NCBI GenBank assembly: GCA_051294375.1
Contig: CM119267.1
Coordinates: 24,997,783 to 25,061,782 of the forward strand
Source: Paraspadella gotoi
Lineage: Eukaryota; Chaetognatha
Direction: 5' to 3'
DNA length: 64,000 bases
Shown piece by piece: positions 1 through 11,838 of the stretch (positions are counted from its first letter, which is position 1; every line of letters starts with the position of its first letter). Below the pieces are notes generated by a model, which saw only the letters and a program-made list of their open reading frames with translations, made no database searches and had not been told where the DNA came from. Both the position numbers and the translations under genes were made by a program.

Positions 1-10
1 TTTCCCTTAC

Positions 11-218
11 CAAATTGTCACCCTCCCCTATGCCTCACCCTCTCCTTCTCGTTTCTGGAGACGACGACGGGGGTGAGGAGGAGTTCTTTGCTCGTCTTGA
101 CTTCGACTTCGGGTTTGTTGTGACGCTCAACGATTTGTGACTCGAAGTTTTCGAGGCACATCGCGGCGGTGAGGGTGTGACGGACGGCGTTCAAGTATGG
201 CTTCAGAGTCGCCGCCAT
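11..218 (-). CDS. ARPC4: ARPC4 (Arp2/3 complex subunit 4), first exon, partial
   Basis: This is the first coding exon of the 20-kDa subunit of the Arp2/3 complex, which nucleates branched actin filaments; ARPC4 forms the core dimer with ARPC2. The protein starts [16 protein letters not shown] and continues through [20 protein letters not shown] and [17 protein letters not shown], a near-exact match to the strongly conserved ARPC4 N-terminus. ATG is at 218-216. The exon ends in TTG followed by the donor GTAAGG at 10-5, and the rest lies left of the window. Oddity: after the ERV codons (about 30) the reading frame hits a stop, while the expected residues EGDNLVR continue in another frame, so one base appears to be extra or missing in a G-rich run. 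An AG lies nine bases before the ATG. The identity is very secure. Confidence 0.92.
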
Positions 219-549
219 TTTTTTCCTAATTTTATTGCTAATACTTTTGTAGCGTTACACTCCGTTGCGAGTCTGTTTTTTTTTGGGGGGGGGGAAGCGA
301 CTGATAGTTTGTACCTCCAATTGTTTCAATTTTTGCAACTGAGAATATTAAACAAAAAAATTCATTAAATTTTAAAAATTTAACGTTTCTTCGCGACCAA
401 ACTAAAATTTCAGTGATTTAAGGCAACTGTAAATGAAGGAAATAAAAGACAAGAACAAAAAAAAAACATGAATACAGGATGATTAATTCTAGTCAAAGCA
501 AGTAAAGATTTTAGATCATTCGATCTTTTTAATTTCCTTTTTGTTTATT
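219..549. other. Short intergenic gap ML1 to ARPC4
   Basis: 331 bp between the stop of ML1 and the ATG of ARPC4. It holds a G run near 287 and AT-rich DNA. On the minus strand AATAAA (549-544) overlaps the end of the ML1 stop codon region and is a likely polyadenylation signal for ML1. I see no other gene. Confidence 0.6.
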
Positions 550-3500
550 TTACCATCTTTTCTTCGCTTTCCGTCTTCGCTTTCCTTTTATCGGCATTTT
601 ACTTGTTTTAGCCCGTGTAGTTTTCAGGTCTTCTTCTTCGCACACCTTGTCCATCTCTTCCCGATCGTCTCTCTCTCCCGTCTCATCTTCCTCGGCCTGA
701 GAAATTTTTTCATTAGAATCTTTTATCTCATCCATCTTCGGCGTTTTTTCCGTCTCCGTGGTGTTCACGGTTGTTGTTGTTGTTGTTCCATTTTTCAACT
801 CGTTCTCCTGTTCTATCTGAAATATTTCTTTACTACTACTAATTTCGTTTGTTTCCTCTAATTGAAACATCGATTGACCTTCACTCTGCTTTTTTATAAT
901 CACTTCTGTATTTTGTAAAGCACTAATATCTGTTTCTGCATTTCTCACCAGAACATGTTTTGAATCAACTTCCAGATCAATCTCCTGCGTTTTTTCTACC
1001 TCAACCATTTTATTTTTATTGTCTATCTTATGCTTTTCTTGAATAACTTTGGATTCTTTTTCATTTTCTGTTGCTTTTGGTTGAATTTTCCCTTTTTCTT
1101 CAGTCCTCACAGTTGTTTCTATCTGCCGCAACGTTTTGCTAGCCTTCATTTTCTTCGCGTTTTGTCTACTCTGTTCATTTTTTCTTTCACTATTTATCTC
1201 ATCTTCCATTATCTTTTCCACAGAATCCACTCCATAGAGCATCTCACCAACTACACGTTTTACTTTCAAATTCATTCTTTTCCCCTCTTTATTCTCTGTC
1301 ATCATCTCTGTCTTTTCTCCCAGCTTTACTTTATCATTATCACTCTTTGCCCTTGTCTCTTCATTAATCATTGTTTTATTTCTTTTCAAAACCAAGTCTC
1401 GCTTCAACTGGCGTAACTTCAGTTTGACTTTCTCTTTAATACTTATTCTTTTCTCTCTTTCTTGCTTCAACTTCTCCCACTCCTCCACATGCTTTTCCAA
1501 GGCAGAGTAGTCTTTCGGAAGAGGGATAGCGTTGGCCACCACTCGTCCATTGAGTTGGGCGAAGCGGTGAAGGAGAGAAACGCGAATAAGGGCGTGGCGG
1601 AGGGCCTCGTTGGAGGGAGTGATGGAGCCGGTGAAGTAAGAGGCGCGGGGGCATAACGGTCCACCAGTCAAGATTTTACTGGAAACATGGAGGGAATAGA
1701 TGGTCGAATTGAAATCACAATAAATAAACCAAGAACATTTATAATCATCTAAGTCTTTAACTAAGTCTTTAACAGTAACTCAATAATAAACAACAGAATT
1801 AGAATATTCGAGAAAAGATCGTTTTCTCTATGTTGATCAACGGGTTGAATATCATTAATACTACGAACGAACCTATAATTGACGAAAGAAAAGTTTCGCT
1901 TCCACGCCGTCGGTTCGACGTATTGAAGGTCGACGATTTCAACGACGTCCAGATCGAGATTCCAACCGACTGGACGATAGGACAGGATTCTTTTCCCCCT
2001 CCACTCTCGCTCGATCGTTTTGAAGAAATCGCGGACAAAGTTGGGTTCCACAATGTCGATCAATAAGATCGCCGCCAAATCGTCAGTTCGCGTCGTCAAA
2101 AGCGCCGGAGAGTGTGCTTCGCTACGAAAGTGCGTCCAGGTGGAATGGATCGCCAAGTGATCCGACGCCCTGAGGGACACTGCGAATTTCTCGAGACACG
2201 AAGAGTCGGCGACAACGAGGCGTTCGACGTCGTCGACGAGGGTGTGGAGACGGTGGTTGTCATTGCACTCGAAATCCACGAAATTCGGGAGAGAAGATTC
2301 TTGGGATTTGGGAATATTCAAACCGTGAAACTCGGCCAAGTAGCAAGCGGCACCTCTGAAGATTGGCGTCAACATCTCCACTAGCTCTTTTGGCCCCAAC
2401 GTTTCTCTTGAAGCCAACACTTCTAAAATCCGCAAAAAGTCGTCCGTTTCACAAAAACCGCTACCAAAGGCCGTTGTCATCTTGCCCAAGGCTTTCTTTG
2501 CCCTGCTTATGTTTTTAGTCATCTCAGACTCTGCCCTCCCCGCTGTTTTTAACTTTATACTTTCGTCTTCCTTAACTTTTTGGTTCTCTTCTTTTGCCTT
2601 TTTTATTTTTCTCAATCTATTTTTAATTCCGGCGACTCCGCCTTCAGACCTCAGCGGCGCCGCCACCCCGCGCAAACGGCAGAGTCGGCGGACGAGTCCT
2701 TCCATCTTTTCGGGAGTAAATAATCGGCCCATCTCGTCTTCGTCCATGTAATTGTCAGGAAACTCGGGCTTATCTCGGAGGAAAGTTTGTAACTTTTTCG
2801 GTGGCCAATCCCATATCCTGGCCAGAGTTTCCACAGTTCTGAGGATCGTGTCGAGATCCAAAGAGAGAATAACGGGGTCGGTGACGGCGGCGAAGTCGCG
2901 CGGTGATTGAAATTCGCGTTGAAGGTCGTCGACAATGGCGCAAAAGTCGTAGTCGATGCGGAATTCGTGGTAAGTTTTGACGAGACTACCGAAAACGAGG
3001 CGACGGTGGGCGACAGTACGGACGAAACGGACGCGGGCCTCGTCCTCCAGGACGCGCGAGGCCGCAAAAGCGACTCGACGTCTGACTAGTTTGCTGGGAA
3101 TAAGTTCGAGAACTGTTGAGAGTAAAACGACAGATTCGCGTTGCCCGTGACATCTGGCTATCCAGCCTATTTTCTCGGTCAAACCTTTACAACCGGTGGA
3201 AGCGATTTTAGACAAAGCCTTTGCCTCAGATTTGTGGTGGAAGTCAGGACGCTCGTTTAGACAGGAAGATCGGGGTTGGTTAAAGGAAGGTTTACTTAAA
3301 AGTGAATGACCTTGGGTTACCGGGGAAGGAAGGGGAAGGCGCAAAAGAGATGGAATGGGCGCCTTGGGACGAAATGGAATAATCGTGGGACCCTGGATAA
3401 TTTCAGATTTGTAAGGCCCGCATCCTAATGCGGGCGTGAAAAGGGGGTTATTTGGCGGCTGAACCGCAGGTTGATGGGACAAAAGTGGTGGAAGAGGCAG

Positions 3501-6500
3501 TAATGGTCGCACTGCAAATTTTTGAGGACCTTTATAAGACTCGCTATCTTTTTTCTTTGATCGACATTGCTTATTAAATGAAGGGGTGTCTGAAACGCTA
3601 AAGAGCTTTCTCTTATTGGGCTGGGATTGGAAAAGGACACAGTCATTCCTTGCTAGATCATTTTTAACAGATGTGGTGACTGCTTGGTTTCTGTGAAAAG
3701 AATCCCTTCCCTGTTCCGCAGGTAAACAAATACGTTTGTTGTTTCTTGGTGAAACTTTATCTCGATCAGACGATAAAGGAGTGCGTTTGTTGCTTAAAGA
3801 AGGAATAGACTCTCTATGGTGTTCTTTTTGACCATGTAGATATGTAGGGGGGGGATTTTGTATAGATTTCATTTGGTTTTGTTTATTTTTCCAAAGGGCT
3901 GAATCTCTGTTACTCGTAAAATCAGCGACTCGTTCGGATGACGGTTGGGTATGTTTATTGGTTTTAAAACGATGGTTACCTTTCGGTTTTTGATTAAATT
4001 TTTGGTACTTAGTTTTGGATTCATAGGAGGCCTGGTCTTGCCTGTCTAATTGAACGTGCTCTTTTTTGGCCGAAATATTCTTAGGTGTTTGAAAACTATT
4101 TTGGTATTCTTTCTTGAAATCAGAACCTTTTTTGATGAAATAATTGGAATTGTAAGCTTTATTACGAGCCTGAACTTGGGTGTCGTAATCTTCATATTGA
4201 AAATTATTATCAATACCATCATCATCATCATCCCAATAATCGTCATCCTTAACGAAATTGTTTTCTGATTGTGATTGCCCTTTGTCATACCAATCTTTGG
4301 TCAATACCACCCTGCGTTCCCCGTCTCCAATTAGCTGTACTTTGCCATCTCTGTATCTGGTCGATTGAAAGTTGTGGGGTCTCTTTCCAACAAACGGAGC
4401 ATTCCCGTCCCTTTTTTTGTTTACTTGCTTCTTGCGGTCCCTGTCACTGCTCAAGTGAAATTTATCGTCCCTAACTGAATTCGAAAATTTTTCTGGTTCT
4501 CGTCCTTGATCTGTGGTCAATATTTTCTGTTGGTCGCCAAAATCCCTATGCCTCTTGTTCCCTACTTCCAAAGTTCTCACTTTCTCCATATTTCCAAACT
4601 GTTCTCTCTCCGTCTCTCTACCCATGTCCATTTGATTTGTTTGAAAATTAAATCCCTTTTTCATCACTTCCTTTCCACTCCCAAGATACCATCTTTCCTC
4701 CACATCAATTTTCTCCCTATTTCTCTTCCCCATCTCTCTCTCCATTGAACTCGAACTCGAACCTTCAATGGTCCGATATTGCTCCATCGCTCCAGCAAAG
4801 CTATGTCCCACTCTGTCTTTCCTTTTCTCACTCTCTCCTCGGATGGACTCGTTGCTTAACAACCCCCCACGAGTTCGCTCCGCTTCTTTTCTCAACCGCG
4901 AGATGTCTTCGGCTAACCTCGCTGTGGAACTGCGAACGTTTTGAGAAAATTGCGGCGCGGAAATTGGCCAAACGAATGACCCAGAATGCGGCTTCGTTTT
5001 ACAGAAAAACCGATTGTGTCCCGTTTCTCGACAGCAGACGCAGCGAGGAACTCTGTAAGGTTCGACCTCGTGGTCGCTGCAAAGAAGATCGTAACGAAAG
5101 GCGGTGCAACCGGCTGTCACAGTCTCCGCCTCGGATTCGAAAAGCTTCAACTTGGTTCGGACTGTCTTGGAGGCGACGGAGAATTTGGACTCGACGCGGA
5201 GAAAGTCGGAAGTGATGGCGCGCTCGACAAAGTCTTGGTAAGCTTCCATTTCCGCCTCTAGTGGGGATTCCCCGCGGCCCCGCGATACAAGGGCCTCTTC
5301 GACGAAGAGCTGCAGCGTCCAGCCGGAGCGGTGGGACTCGGCGGCGAGGTCCATCTTAGCGACGAGGCCGGCGCGATCGAAGGCGGAGCGGGCGACGTCG
5401 CGGGGAGTCGCGCCCGGTGGGAAAGGGTCCACCTTGAGGGCAGAATTGAGGAAAAATTGAGATTAAATCTTTACAGAAGGCCTCATATTATAAAATGTAG
5501 TACCCCTTTTTTGTGACCAGAATCTGTTCCCACCAAACTACCCAATCGATTTTAATGAAATTTTATATTTAGAGTGCTAATGACTATATAAATGGAACTA
5601 TCGAGGCGAATTTTGATATTCAACCCCTGACAAGGGAAACAGGGCCCTGGGGGTGGACCCCTGTGGGGCCAAAAAATGCTAAAATTTTTTTTTTTTTTTT
5701 TCAAATTTTTTTAGTAGCATCAGGTACATTGACGTTTTAAACATAAGAAAAAAACATTTTAGAACTAAAATTGATAAATTTGCAATAATTATGCATGGTT
5801 GAAGATGCATGGTTCATCGTTTTACTTCCAATTTTCCCAAATTATTCCAAATATGATTTTAACTGCTGATGTTCATGAAGCTAAAAATTAAGAAAAATGA
5901 ATATTTTTGAGGTAATAAATATGTTTTTGTGGAAGAGTAAACGTCTGTGCAACTGTTTAAAACAAAAATAATAAAAAAATTTGAAAACAATTTTTGACCA
6001 TTTGTGGCCCTCAGGGGCTGCCCCCTCAGGGCCCCTTATCTCAGCTTAGGGGTGGAATGTAAAAATTAGCCTCGATAGTTCCATTTGTATCACTACTGGT
6101 ACTTCACATGCAAAATTTAATTAAATTCTATTCAGTAGTTTTCTCGGAATGTGTTCTGGTCACAAAAAAGGGGTACCACATTTTATAATATGAAGCCTTC
6201 TGTATTTAAATAACAAGAGTCGAACGACTAAAGGATAAAGTAGATGCCAATTTTTTCAAGTATATTCATGTTAGAATTTAAAAAAAATCTATTTATTAAC
6301 ATAAAACCGAAAATTTATTAATAATCTATATTCTATAAAATCTCTTGCCCACCCATCTCCAACTAATCTCCCGCCCACCCCTAACCCATCTCTCCCTCTG
6401 CCTCCTCCATACCTTGATCCAAAAGAGAACGTCAGCGAATCTGTGATCGATGGGACGAGGAAGAAGGCGAGGTTCTGTTCCGACCGTGGGAGGAGAGAGG

Positions 6501-6640
6501 AGATTCTCCGTCGACCTGAGTGGAGGATGAAGGGCGACTGGGAGACGATCCCCGTCTTTCTCTTCCTCCTCGTCGCCCGACGAATCGCTGGCGTTGAACC
6601 GGAGTCGGCGGAAGTCGACGTCGGAACGGTGGCGCGCCAT
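550..6640 (-). CDS. ML1: MUT-7/EXD3-like pseudonuclease with CCHC zinc knuckle
   Basis: Three exons: 6640-6413, 5432-1873 and 1678-550, about 1638 residues; phases 0 and 2 match at the junctions. Residues 1-76 carry an acidic serine stretch and end FADVLFWIK. Residues about 77-170 contain LFVEEALVSRGRGESPLEAE, which resembles the core of a double-stranded-RNA-binding domain. A CX2CX4HX4C knuckle (CVCCRETGHNRFFC) is near 207-220. A long, charged, disordered linker follows, including a run of aspartates. A helical region and an exonuclease-like domain occupy about 800-1310. Motif I (expected DxE before W) reads AIHSTW, so both acids are lost. The last motif reads RHALIRVSLL, HxxxR instead of YxxxD. 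The final 330 residues are Lys/Glu-rich, probably coiled. The family link to EXD3/MUT-7 is my alignment by eye; loss of catalysis and an RNA-binding role are inferences. Paralogs are ML2 and ML3. Confidence 0.75.
5474..6202. mobile_element. Tc1/mariner-type MITE in ML1 intron 1
   Basis: 729 bp with terminal inverted repeats starting CAGAAGGCCTCATATTATAA at the left and ending with its near-complement at the right (...ATAATATGAAGCCTTCTG). Inner inverted segments around GGAACTATCGAGGC extend the similarity to roughly 180 bp. The element is flanked by TA on both sides (5472-5473 and 6203-6204), the target duplication of the Tc1/mariner superfamily. No transposase frame is present, so it is non-autonomous. 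It fills most of the intron between the first two ML1 exons. Confidence 0.8.
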
Positions 6641-7078
6641 CCCCGCCCGGTTGTTTATTGTCTATTATTTATCTGACTGCTTTTATATAAACAAACAAGT
6701 GAAGATTCAGTCCTGTGCAAAAAAAACAACAAAAAAAACGCGCCACTTTATAACTTAAAATTCTACAGTGTGTCCCAATGGTACTGTCTGTTAAAAAAAG
6801 CTTACTGCTCCTATACCAGAACAAAAAACTTTAATTCATTTTAATGAATATGCGCATAAGTATGGACCATTTTATAGGATACCTAAATTTTTAAACTTGA
6901 ACAAAGAAAACTCCTGTAGTTATTACATAAAGCAATTGGTAAAAAGATTATTCAGAGATTAAAAAAAAAATTTAATTATTTATTTTTTTAATATTTATTA
7001 AATATTTTTTTGTAAGAAACTATCGCATATTTTTAGCTCTAGAGCTTTTATAATGCAGTAAACATTTTTTTAATACTA

Positions 7079-8273
7079 TGGTGGACTAAAATCCTCCAAC
7101 CGCTCATCAGCGGCCATTGGTGCCGGAGGCAAGTCATTCGCCTCCCAACCCAAAGGTCCGGGGTTCTAGCCCGGTGGCCGCCTAGCAGTTAACAGGGACG
7201 GGGCGCTTAACCCGCCGGTAACACGGTGATACAGCCTGATCCGAAGCTCAGGGACTGCTTATTAAGGCGTAGTAAAATTTCTAAATTTAACTTTAATTAA
7301 AATTCTAAAAGTGAGGAACGAACAACATTATATTAATAAACATTTATGTAATAAAAAAATTTATAATAAATTTTACAATTTACGCAGTAGGCCATATTTA
7401 TACTAGTACTAAACCAATAAATGTTAAAATTTCAAAACAGTTTTTTTTTAAATTTTTTTGCAGATAACTCTTTTTGAAAAATTCCTTCATTAAGTGGGTC
7501 AAAAATTAGAAAAAGCTATATTTTAAGCTAAAAATTTACTTTTTATATATTAAATATAGTTTTTTTAAATCACTTAATGAAAGAATTTTTAAAAATGATT
7601 TTTATTTTCTTTTATCAACTTTTGATGAGGAATTCAAATCTCCAATCAAAATTAAGAAAAGCCTATTTTTAAATTTTTTTAATTTTATTAGGATAGTACT
7701 ATATATAAATATAGCTTACTGCGAAAATTAAAAAACATAAAATTATTTTTTTTTATAAATTAATGTTCACTGAAGGTATGTTGTTCATAATTGACTTTTA
7801 GAATTTTCGTGTGTAACTTTCACTACGCCTTACTGCTTATATTGAACGGTTCTGTCACTAACTCATAACAATAATTACTGTCTCTTCATTGGTGAGCCCG
7901 ACTTCCGAACACAACAGCAACACTTTCAGGCGACATGCCTCAACCTGGCATGCACTTTCCACCAACAACACTTCAGGCGACATGCCTCAACTTGGTGACA
8001 CAATTTCCACCAACAACAATTCACTGAAGAGACGCAACAGACTTCTCCCTACGAGAGGGGGGGATGTATGGTGAACTAAAATCCACCAACCGTTCATCAT
8101 TCGCCTCCCAACCCAAAGGTCCAGGGTTCTAGCCCGGTGGCCGCCTAGCAGTTAGAGGGATGGGGCGCTTAACCCGCCTGTAACACGGTGTTACAGCCTG
8201 ATCCGAAGCTCAGGGACTGCTTATATTGAACGGTTCTGTCACTAACTCATAACAATAATTACTCTCTCTTCAT
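7079..8273 (+). mobile_element. TRIM/SMART-type miniature LTR retrotransposon 1
   Basis: Two direct repeats beginning TGGTG(G/A)ACTAAAATCC and ending TCTTCAT (left copy 7079-7889, interrupted; right copy 8069-8273, 205 bp) flank an internal region of only about 180 bp. A primer-binding-like TGGTGAGCCCGACTTCC starts immediately after the left LTR at 7890. A G-rich polypurine tract (GAGAGGGGGGG) lies just before the right LTR. A perfect 5-bp target duplication TACTA flanks the element at 7074-7078 and 8274-8278. It has no coding capacity. Such terminal-repeat miniatures are best known from plants. Confidence 0.85.
7262..7831. mobile_element. hAT-like insertion inside the left LTR
   Basis: 570 bp of AT-rich DNA interrupting the left LTR of the miniature LTR element. 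It is bordered by inverted AAGGCGTAGT (7264-7273) and ACTACGCCTT (7822-7831) and flanked by an 8-bp direct repeat ACTGCTTA (7254-7261 and 7832-7839). The uninterrupted right LTR shows the empty site. The 8-bp duplication fits hAT elements, although two extra bases at the left end make the inverted repeat imperfect. Confidence 0.65.
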
Positions 8274-9572
8274 TACTATCTACTTGCCTTGTTCATATTA
8301 ATTTTTCAATTAATTTAATAATAATTTATTGATTAAATAGCATCCATTTTGTTCTGGCTTAATGATTCAATCGCTCACAACTTCAAATAATAAAATTTAA
8401 ATATCAAATTAATTAGCATATTTTTATCATTTTTTGTATTTTTTTAAAAATTTGTTATTTTTTTATTAATTTTTATACAAATTAAAATTTAAATAATTTA
8501 TATTTATTTAAAATAATTTTTTACATAATTTTTAGTCGAATCAGCTTTCACTTTAATTCACTATATTTCACTTTGTCGGTCACTATAATTCGCTACTATT
8601 CACTATAATTCACTTTGTCGGTCCGTCAGTCCATAAATCGGCCCCCTCAATCTTGTCGGGAATTCTCATATATCATGTCAGAACATCGAATTATGATAAA
8701 TTATGCAAAAAAAAAAAAACGATGTCCGTCTATCTGTCCGTCCGTCCCACCTTAGCAAAAAACGCTAATTACTCAAATTAACTTATTTATTAATTAATTT
8801 GATCATGCTAGTGGAATTACTCGTGATTGGATGGATGGATTGGAATGAAATTTTGTGTGTGGGAAGGGAAGTGTGTGATTGAGCTAGATATGAAGTTTCG
8901 ATGGAATCGTGCGAGTGGAAATGAGTTTAAATGGAAAAAACAAAAAACCTGTTTCACTAATTGATTATGTTTTTTTTTCTTTTTATATTAAATGTAAATG
9001 CAAGATATATTAATTAATCAAATAATTAATCAGTCAATTAATCAATAATTAATTAATCAGTCAATTAATCAATTAATTATGAAATCAATTAATTATTCAT
9101 CTATTAATTAATTATTCATTCAATCAATTTATTTATCAATCAATTATTTATTTAATCAATAAATCAAGTCAATCGTTATCGGCATTATTGTCGTCGTCGC
9201 CATCATCGTCGTTGCTTTTGTCGTTGAAAGTGACGAAAAGACCTAAAAACAAACATTTCGGATCAAATTAACTTATTTATTAATTAATTTGATCGTGCTA
9301 GTGGAAATGAGTTTAAATGGAAAAAACAAAAATCATATTTACTTGAAGCATTTTTACTTATATTTACTCATAATTATTATATTGATTAAAAATTGGATAG
9401 ATAAATTGAAATGAAATTTTGTTTGTGGGTAGGAAACTATGAGATTAAGCTGGATAAAGTTTTTGATGGAATCGAAGGAGTGGAAAAGTTTAAAACAGAA
9501 AACCAAAAGACACATTTATGTCAAAAGTTTCTATCTCTCTCTGATTGATTGAATAAATGATTGATTGATTGA

Positions 9573-9926
9573 CCCAATTATGCCAATTGACCAAATTTTG
9601 CAGTTGCGCATATTATGTCAGTTGACCAAATTATGCCAGCTGACCAAATTACGACAATTGACCAAATTATTCAAGTTGATCAAATTATGCAAGTTGATCG
9701 AATTATGCTGGTTACCAAATTACGCCACTTGACCTTATTATGCCAGTTGATAAAATTGTGCCAGTTGACCAAATTGTACCAGTTGACCATATTATACCAA
9801 TTGACCAAATTATGCCTGTTGACCAAATTATGCCAGATGACCAAATTATGTCAATTGACCAAATTATATCAGATGACCAAATTATGTCAATTGACCAAAT
9901 TATGCCAGTTGATTTAATTATACAAC
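9573..9926 (+). repeat. 18-bp minisatellite (ATTATGCCAGTTGACCAA)
   Basis: About twenty imperfect tandem copies of an 18-bp unit of the form ATTATGCCAGTTGACCAA. Because 18 is a multiple of three, all frames stay open and read as six-residue repeats such as MPVDQI, which makes false reading frames on both strands. The array resumes at 10570-10612 after the LTR element, so that element landed inside it. Confidence 0.85.
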
Positions 9927-10569
9927 TGTAGTGGTAGTATTTCATACCCCGCTACTCGTCCGAGAATCAGCAGCACCTATGGCGCCGGAGGTAGCACGAG
10001 CTCCTCCCAACCCAAAGGACTCGGGTTCGCGCCCTGCTGATTCACACAAGTAAAAGCGGGACGGGGGGTCTAACCCACCTGTAGTAACAGACTACAGCCC
10101 GATCCAAAGTTTGGAACCTTGTGTGCAAGGACGGTGAACTGCTCACAGCATCGTCTTCCACATTGGTGAGCTCACACGAACACGCTGGCACGTTAATACA
10201 CCTCTGCCCGGGCATGTTAATACACCTCTGCCCTCGATCATTGTGTGTGAAGACGGGAGCAGGAAAAGGCAGCCCCTCCTAGAGTGCTCGGGCACAACGC
10301 GTGCATCATAGCCATCTCACTTGCGCGGGTGTGTGATGCCTAGGGGGGGGATGTGTAGCGGTAGTATTTCAAACCGCTACTCGTCTGAGAATCAGCAGCA
10401 CCAATGGAGCCGGAGGTAGGACGAGCTCCTCCCAACCCAAAGGACTCGGGTTCGCGCCCTGCTGATTCACACAAGTAAAAGCGGGACAGGGCGTCTAACA
10501 CCAGCCTGTTCCGAAGTTCGGGACCTTGTGTGCAACGGACGGTGACTGCTCGCGGCATCGTCTTCCACA
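9927..10569 (+). mobile_element. TRIM/SMART-type miniature LTR retrotransposon 2
   Basis: LTRs 9927-10162 and 10354-10569 both begin TGTAG(T/C)GGTAGTATTTCA and end CGTCTTCCACA. Between them lies about 190 bp. A primer-binding-like TGGTGAGCTCACACG starts at 10164 and a G tract (CTAGGGGGGGGATG) precedes the right LTR. This is the same layout and PBS type as the element at 7079, but the LTR sequence is different apart from short blocks such as CCTCCCAACCCAAAGG. The flanking bases CAAC and CAAG are only an approximate target duplication. There is no coding sequence. Confidence 0.8.
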
Positions 10570-11467
10570 CAAGTTGATTAAATTATGAAAGTTGACCAAA
10601 TTATGCAAGTTGGGTTTGCATAGCTACTGGTAATGATGATAGATCAATTGATGATTAGATTTTTTCATAGATTTATTTAGAAGTCTGTTATAATTTGTTA
10701 TAATCAAAATTGAGAGTCAGAAAAATTACCAAGATTTATCATTGGATTAGCTTATTACTGCTTAATTATCGGTAGCAGATCCGACATTGTTTGCTCAAAC
10801 TTGTTTTAATAAAATTGATTTTAAAATAAAAAAAATATTTGAAATTTAAAAAAGTGAGAAATGAGGATTCATTTAAATTGAATGTTTTGCACAGAAAAAT
10901 TTCTAAAAATTGAATTAGAAATGATGAGCGGGGTTTTCCGTCAGTTGCTCACCCTTCTGAGAGTATCTATATCGTAGGATTTAATGAGTCTTTAGAGATT
11001 AAGAACTGGAGGTAAGCAAAAGGCAAGCATCGGTTAAGGAAAGTAACAACAATGACCTCTCAGGTAAGTTCGGTTTAGCCACTATTCAAATAGCATAGAA
11101 CAGTAATAATAAACTCCAAACATATAAACCAATAACTATATATATATAAAAACCCCGACGATGGCCAACATTAATGCGATCTGTATGAAATAGAATCATG
11201 ATTAATCAGAGCAATGAAATAACAATGAACTGTATTTTTTGTAAACAAATATTGATTGTTTATATTTTTAAACAGTTTTACAAAAGGCGAATAAGAACGA
11301 CGGATTACGACGAGAGTTTATGTCCAACAGATATATAGTAAGAACTTATCTTTGACATTGTTATCTCAGAAGTTAAATTTAATAACATAGTTCAGCTTGA
11401 TATGTAAAAGTTAACAGACAGTACCATTGGGACGCACTGTAAACACTCTATAAAGACATTTTTAAAA

Positions 11468-11838
11468 ATGAGCAATCAATGTTTGATCTGCCCACGATCA
11501 TTAGCGGTAATTAATTAAAAAAATAATTAATTTGATCGGAAATGTTTGTTTTTAGGTCTTTTCATCACTATGACAAAAGCAACGACGACGATAATGGCGA
11601 CGATGACAATGCCGATAACGATTGACTTGATTGATTGAGTAATTGAATAATTAATGAATTGATAAATAAATTGATTGCTAAGGTGGTACGACGGGCGGAC
11701 ATTTTTTTAGGATAATTTATCAAAATTCGATGTTCTGACATAAGTGAATGCCTGACAAGATTGAGGGGACGGACCGACGGACCGACGAAGTGAATTATAG
11801 AGTCGGGATCTGCTGATGAGCAGATCCGTCTAAAAATA
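11468..11838 (-). repeat. Interspersed repeat R1, copy 2 (reverse)
   Basis: Reverse copy: starts with GATCTGCCCACGATCATTAGCGGTAA and ends with GTCGGGATCTGC, a short loop, then GCAGATCCG. It is shorter than the other copies because the middle is missing (the GTTGC-type stretch joins directly to the head). Confidence 0.65.

Larger units (their letters stand above)
8532..10806 (+). repeat. Interspersed repeat R1, copy 1 (interrupted)
   Basis: First copy of a family that recurs at 11468-11838, 23897-24829, 24841-25235, 26690-27030, 27166-27915 and 48676-49378. Head: TAGTCGRATC followed by CACTTTGTCGGTCCGTC. Middle: a conserved stretch with GATGGATTGGAATGAAATTT and GAGTTTAAATGGAAAAAAC, then runs of ATTAATTAATCAA, then GTCGTCGTCGCCATCATCG. 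Tail: GCAGATCCGACATTGTTTGC at about 10790. This copy is split by the 18-bp satellite and the second miniature LTR element. No coding frame is conserved between copies and I cannot classify the family. Confidence 0.65.
6766..11439. mobile_element. Inner Tc1/mariner-like element with nested insertions
   Basis: Ends CAGTGTGTCCCAATGGTACT (6766) and the complement AGTACCATTGGGACGCACTG (ending 11439) form an inverted repeat of about 30 bp, including CTGTCTGTTAA just inside. Both ends are flanked by TA (6764-6765 and 11440-11441). No intact transposase is visible. The span is inflated to 4.7 kb by the LTR elements at 7079-8273 and 9927-10569 and by satellite DNA. It lies wholly inside the 6709-13711 element. 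Confidence 0.75.

Noticed and set aside
541-1654. Plus-strand frames overlapping ML1 exon 3
   Set aside because: Hydrophobic mirror images of a Lys/Glu-rich minus-strand coding exon; no independent support.
7079-7262. A tRNA-derived SINE reading, because the segment holds a B-box-like GGTTCTAGCCC
   Set aside because: The segment is the LTR of an element with a partner LTR, primer site, polypurine tract and 5-bp target duplication; no A box at the right distance.
9615-9945. Open frames encoding six-residue repeats on both strands
   Set aside because: Created by an 18-bp satellite, whose length is a multiple of three; not a gene.
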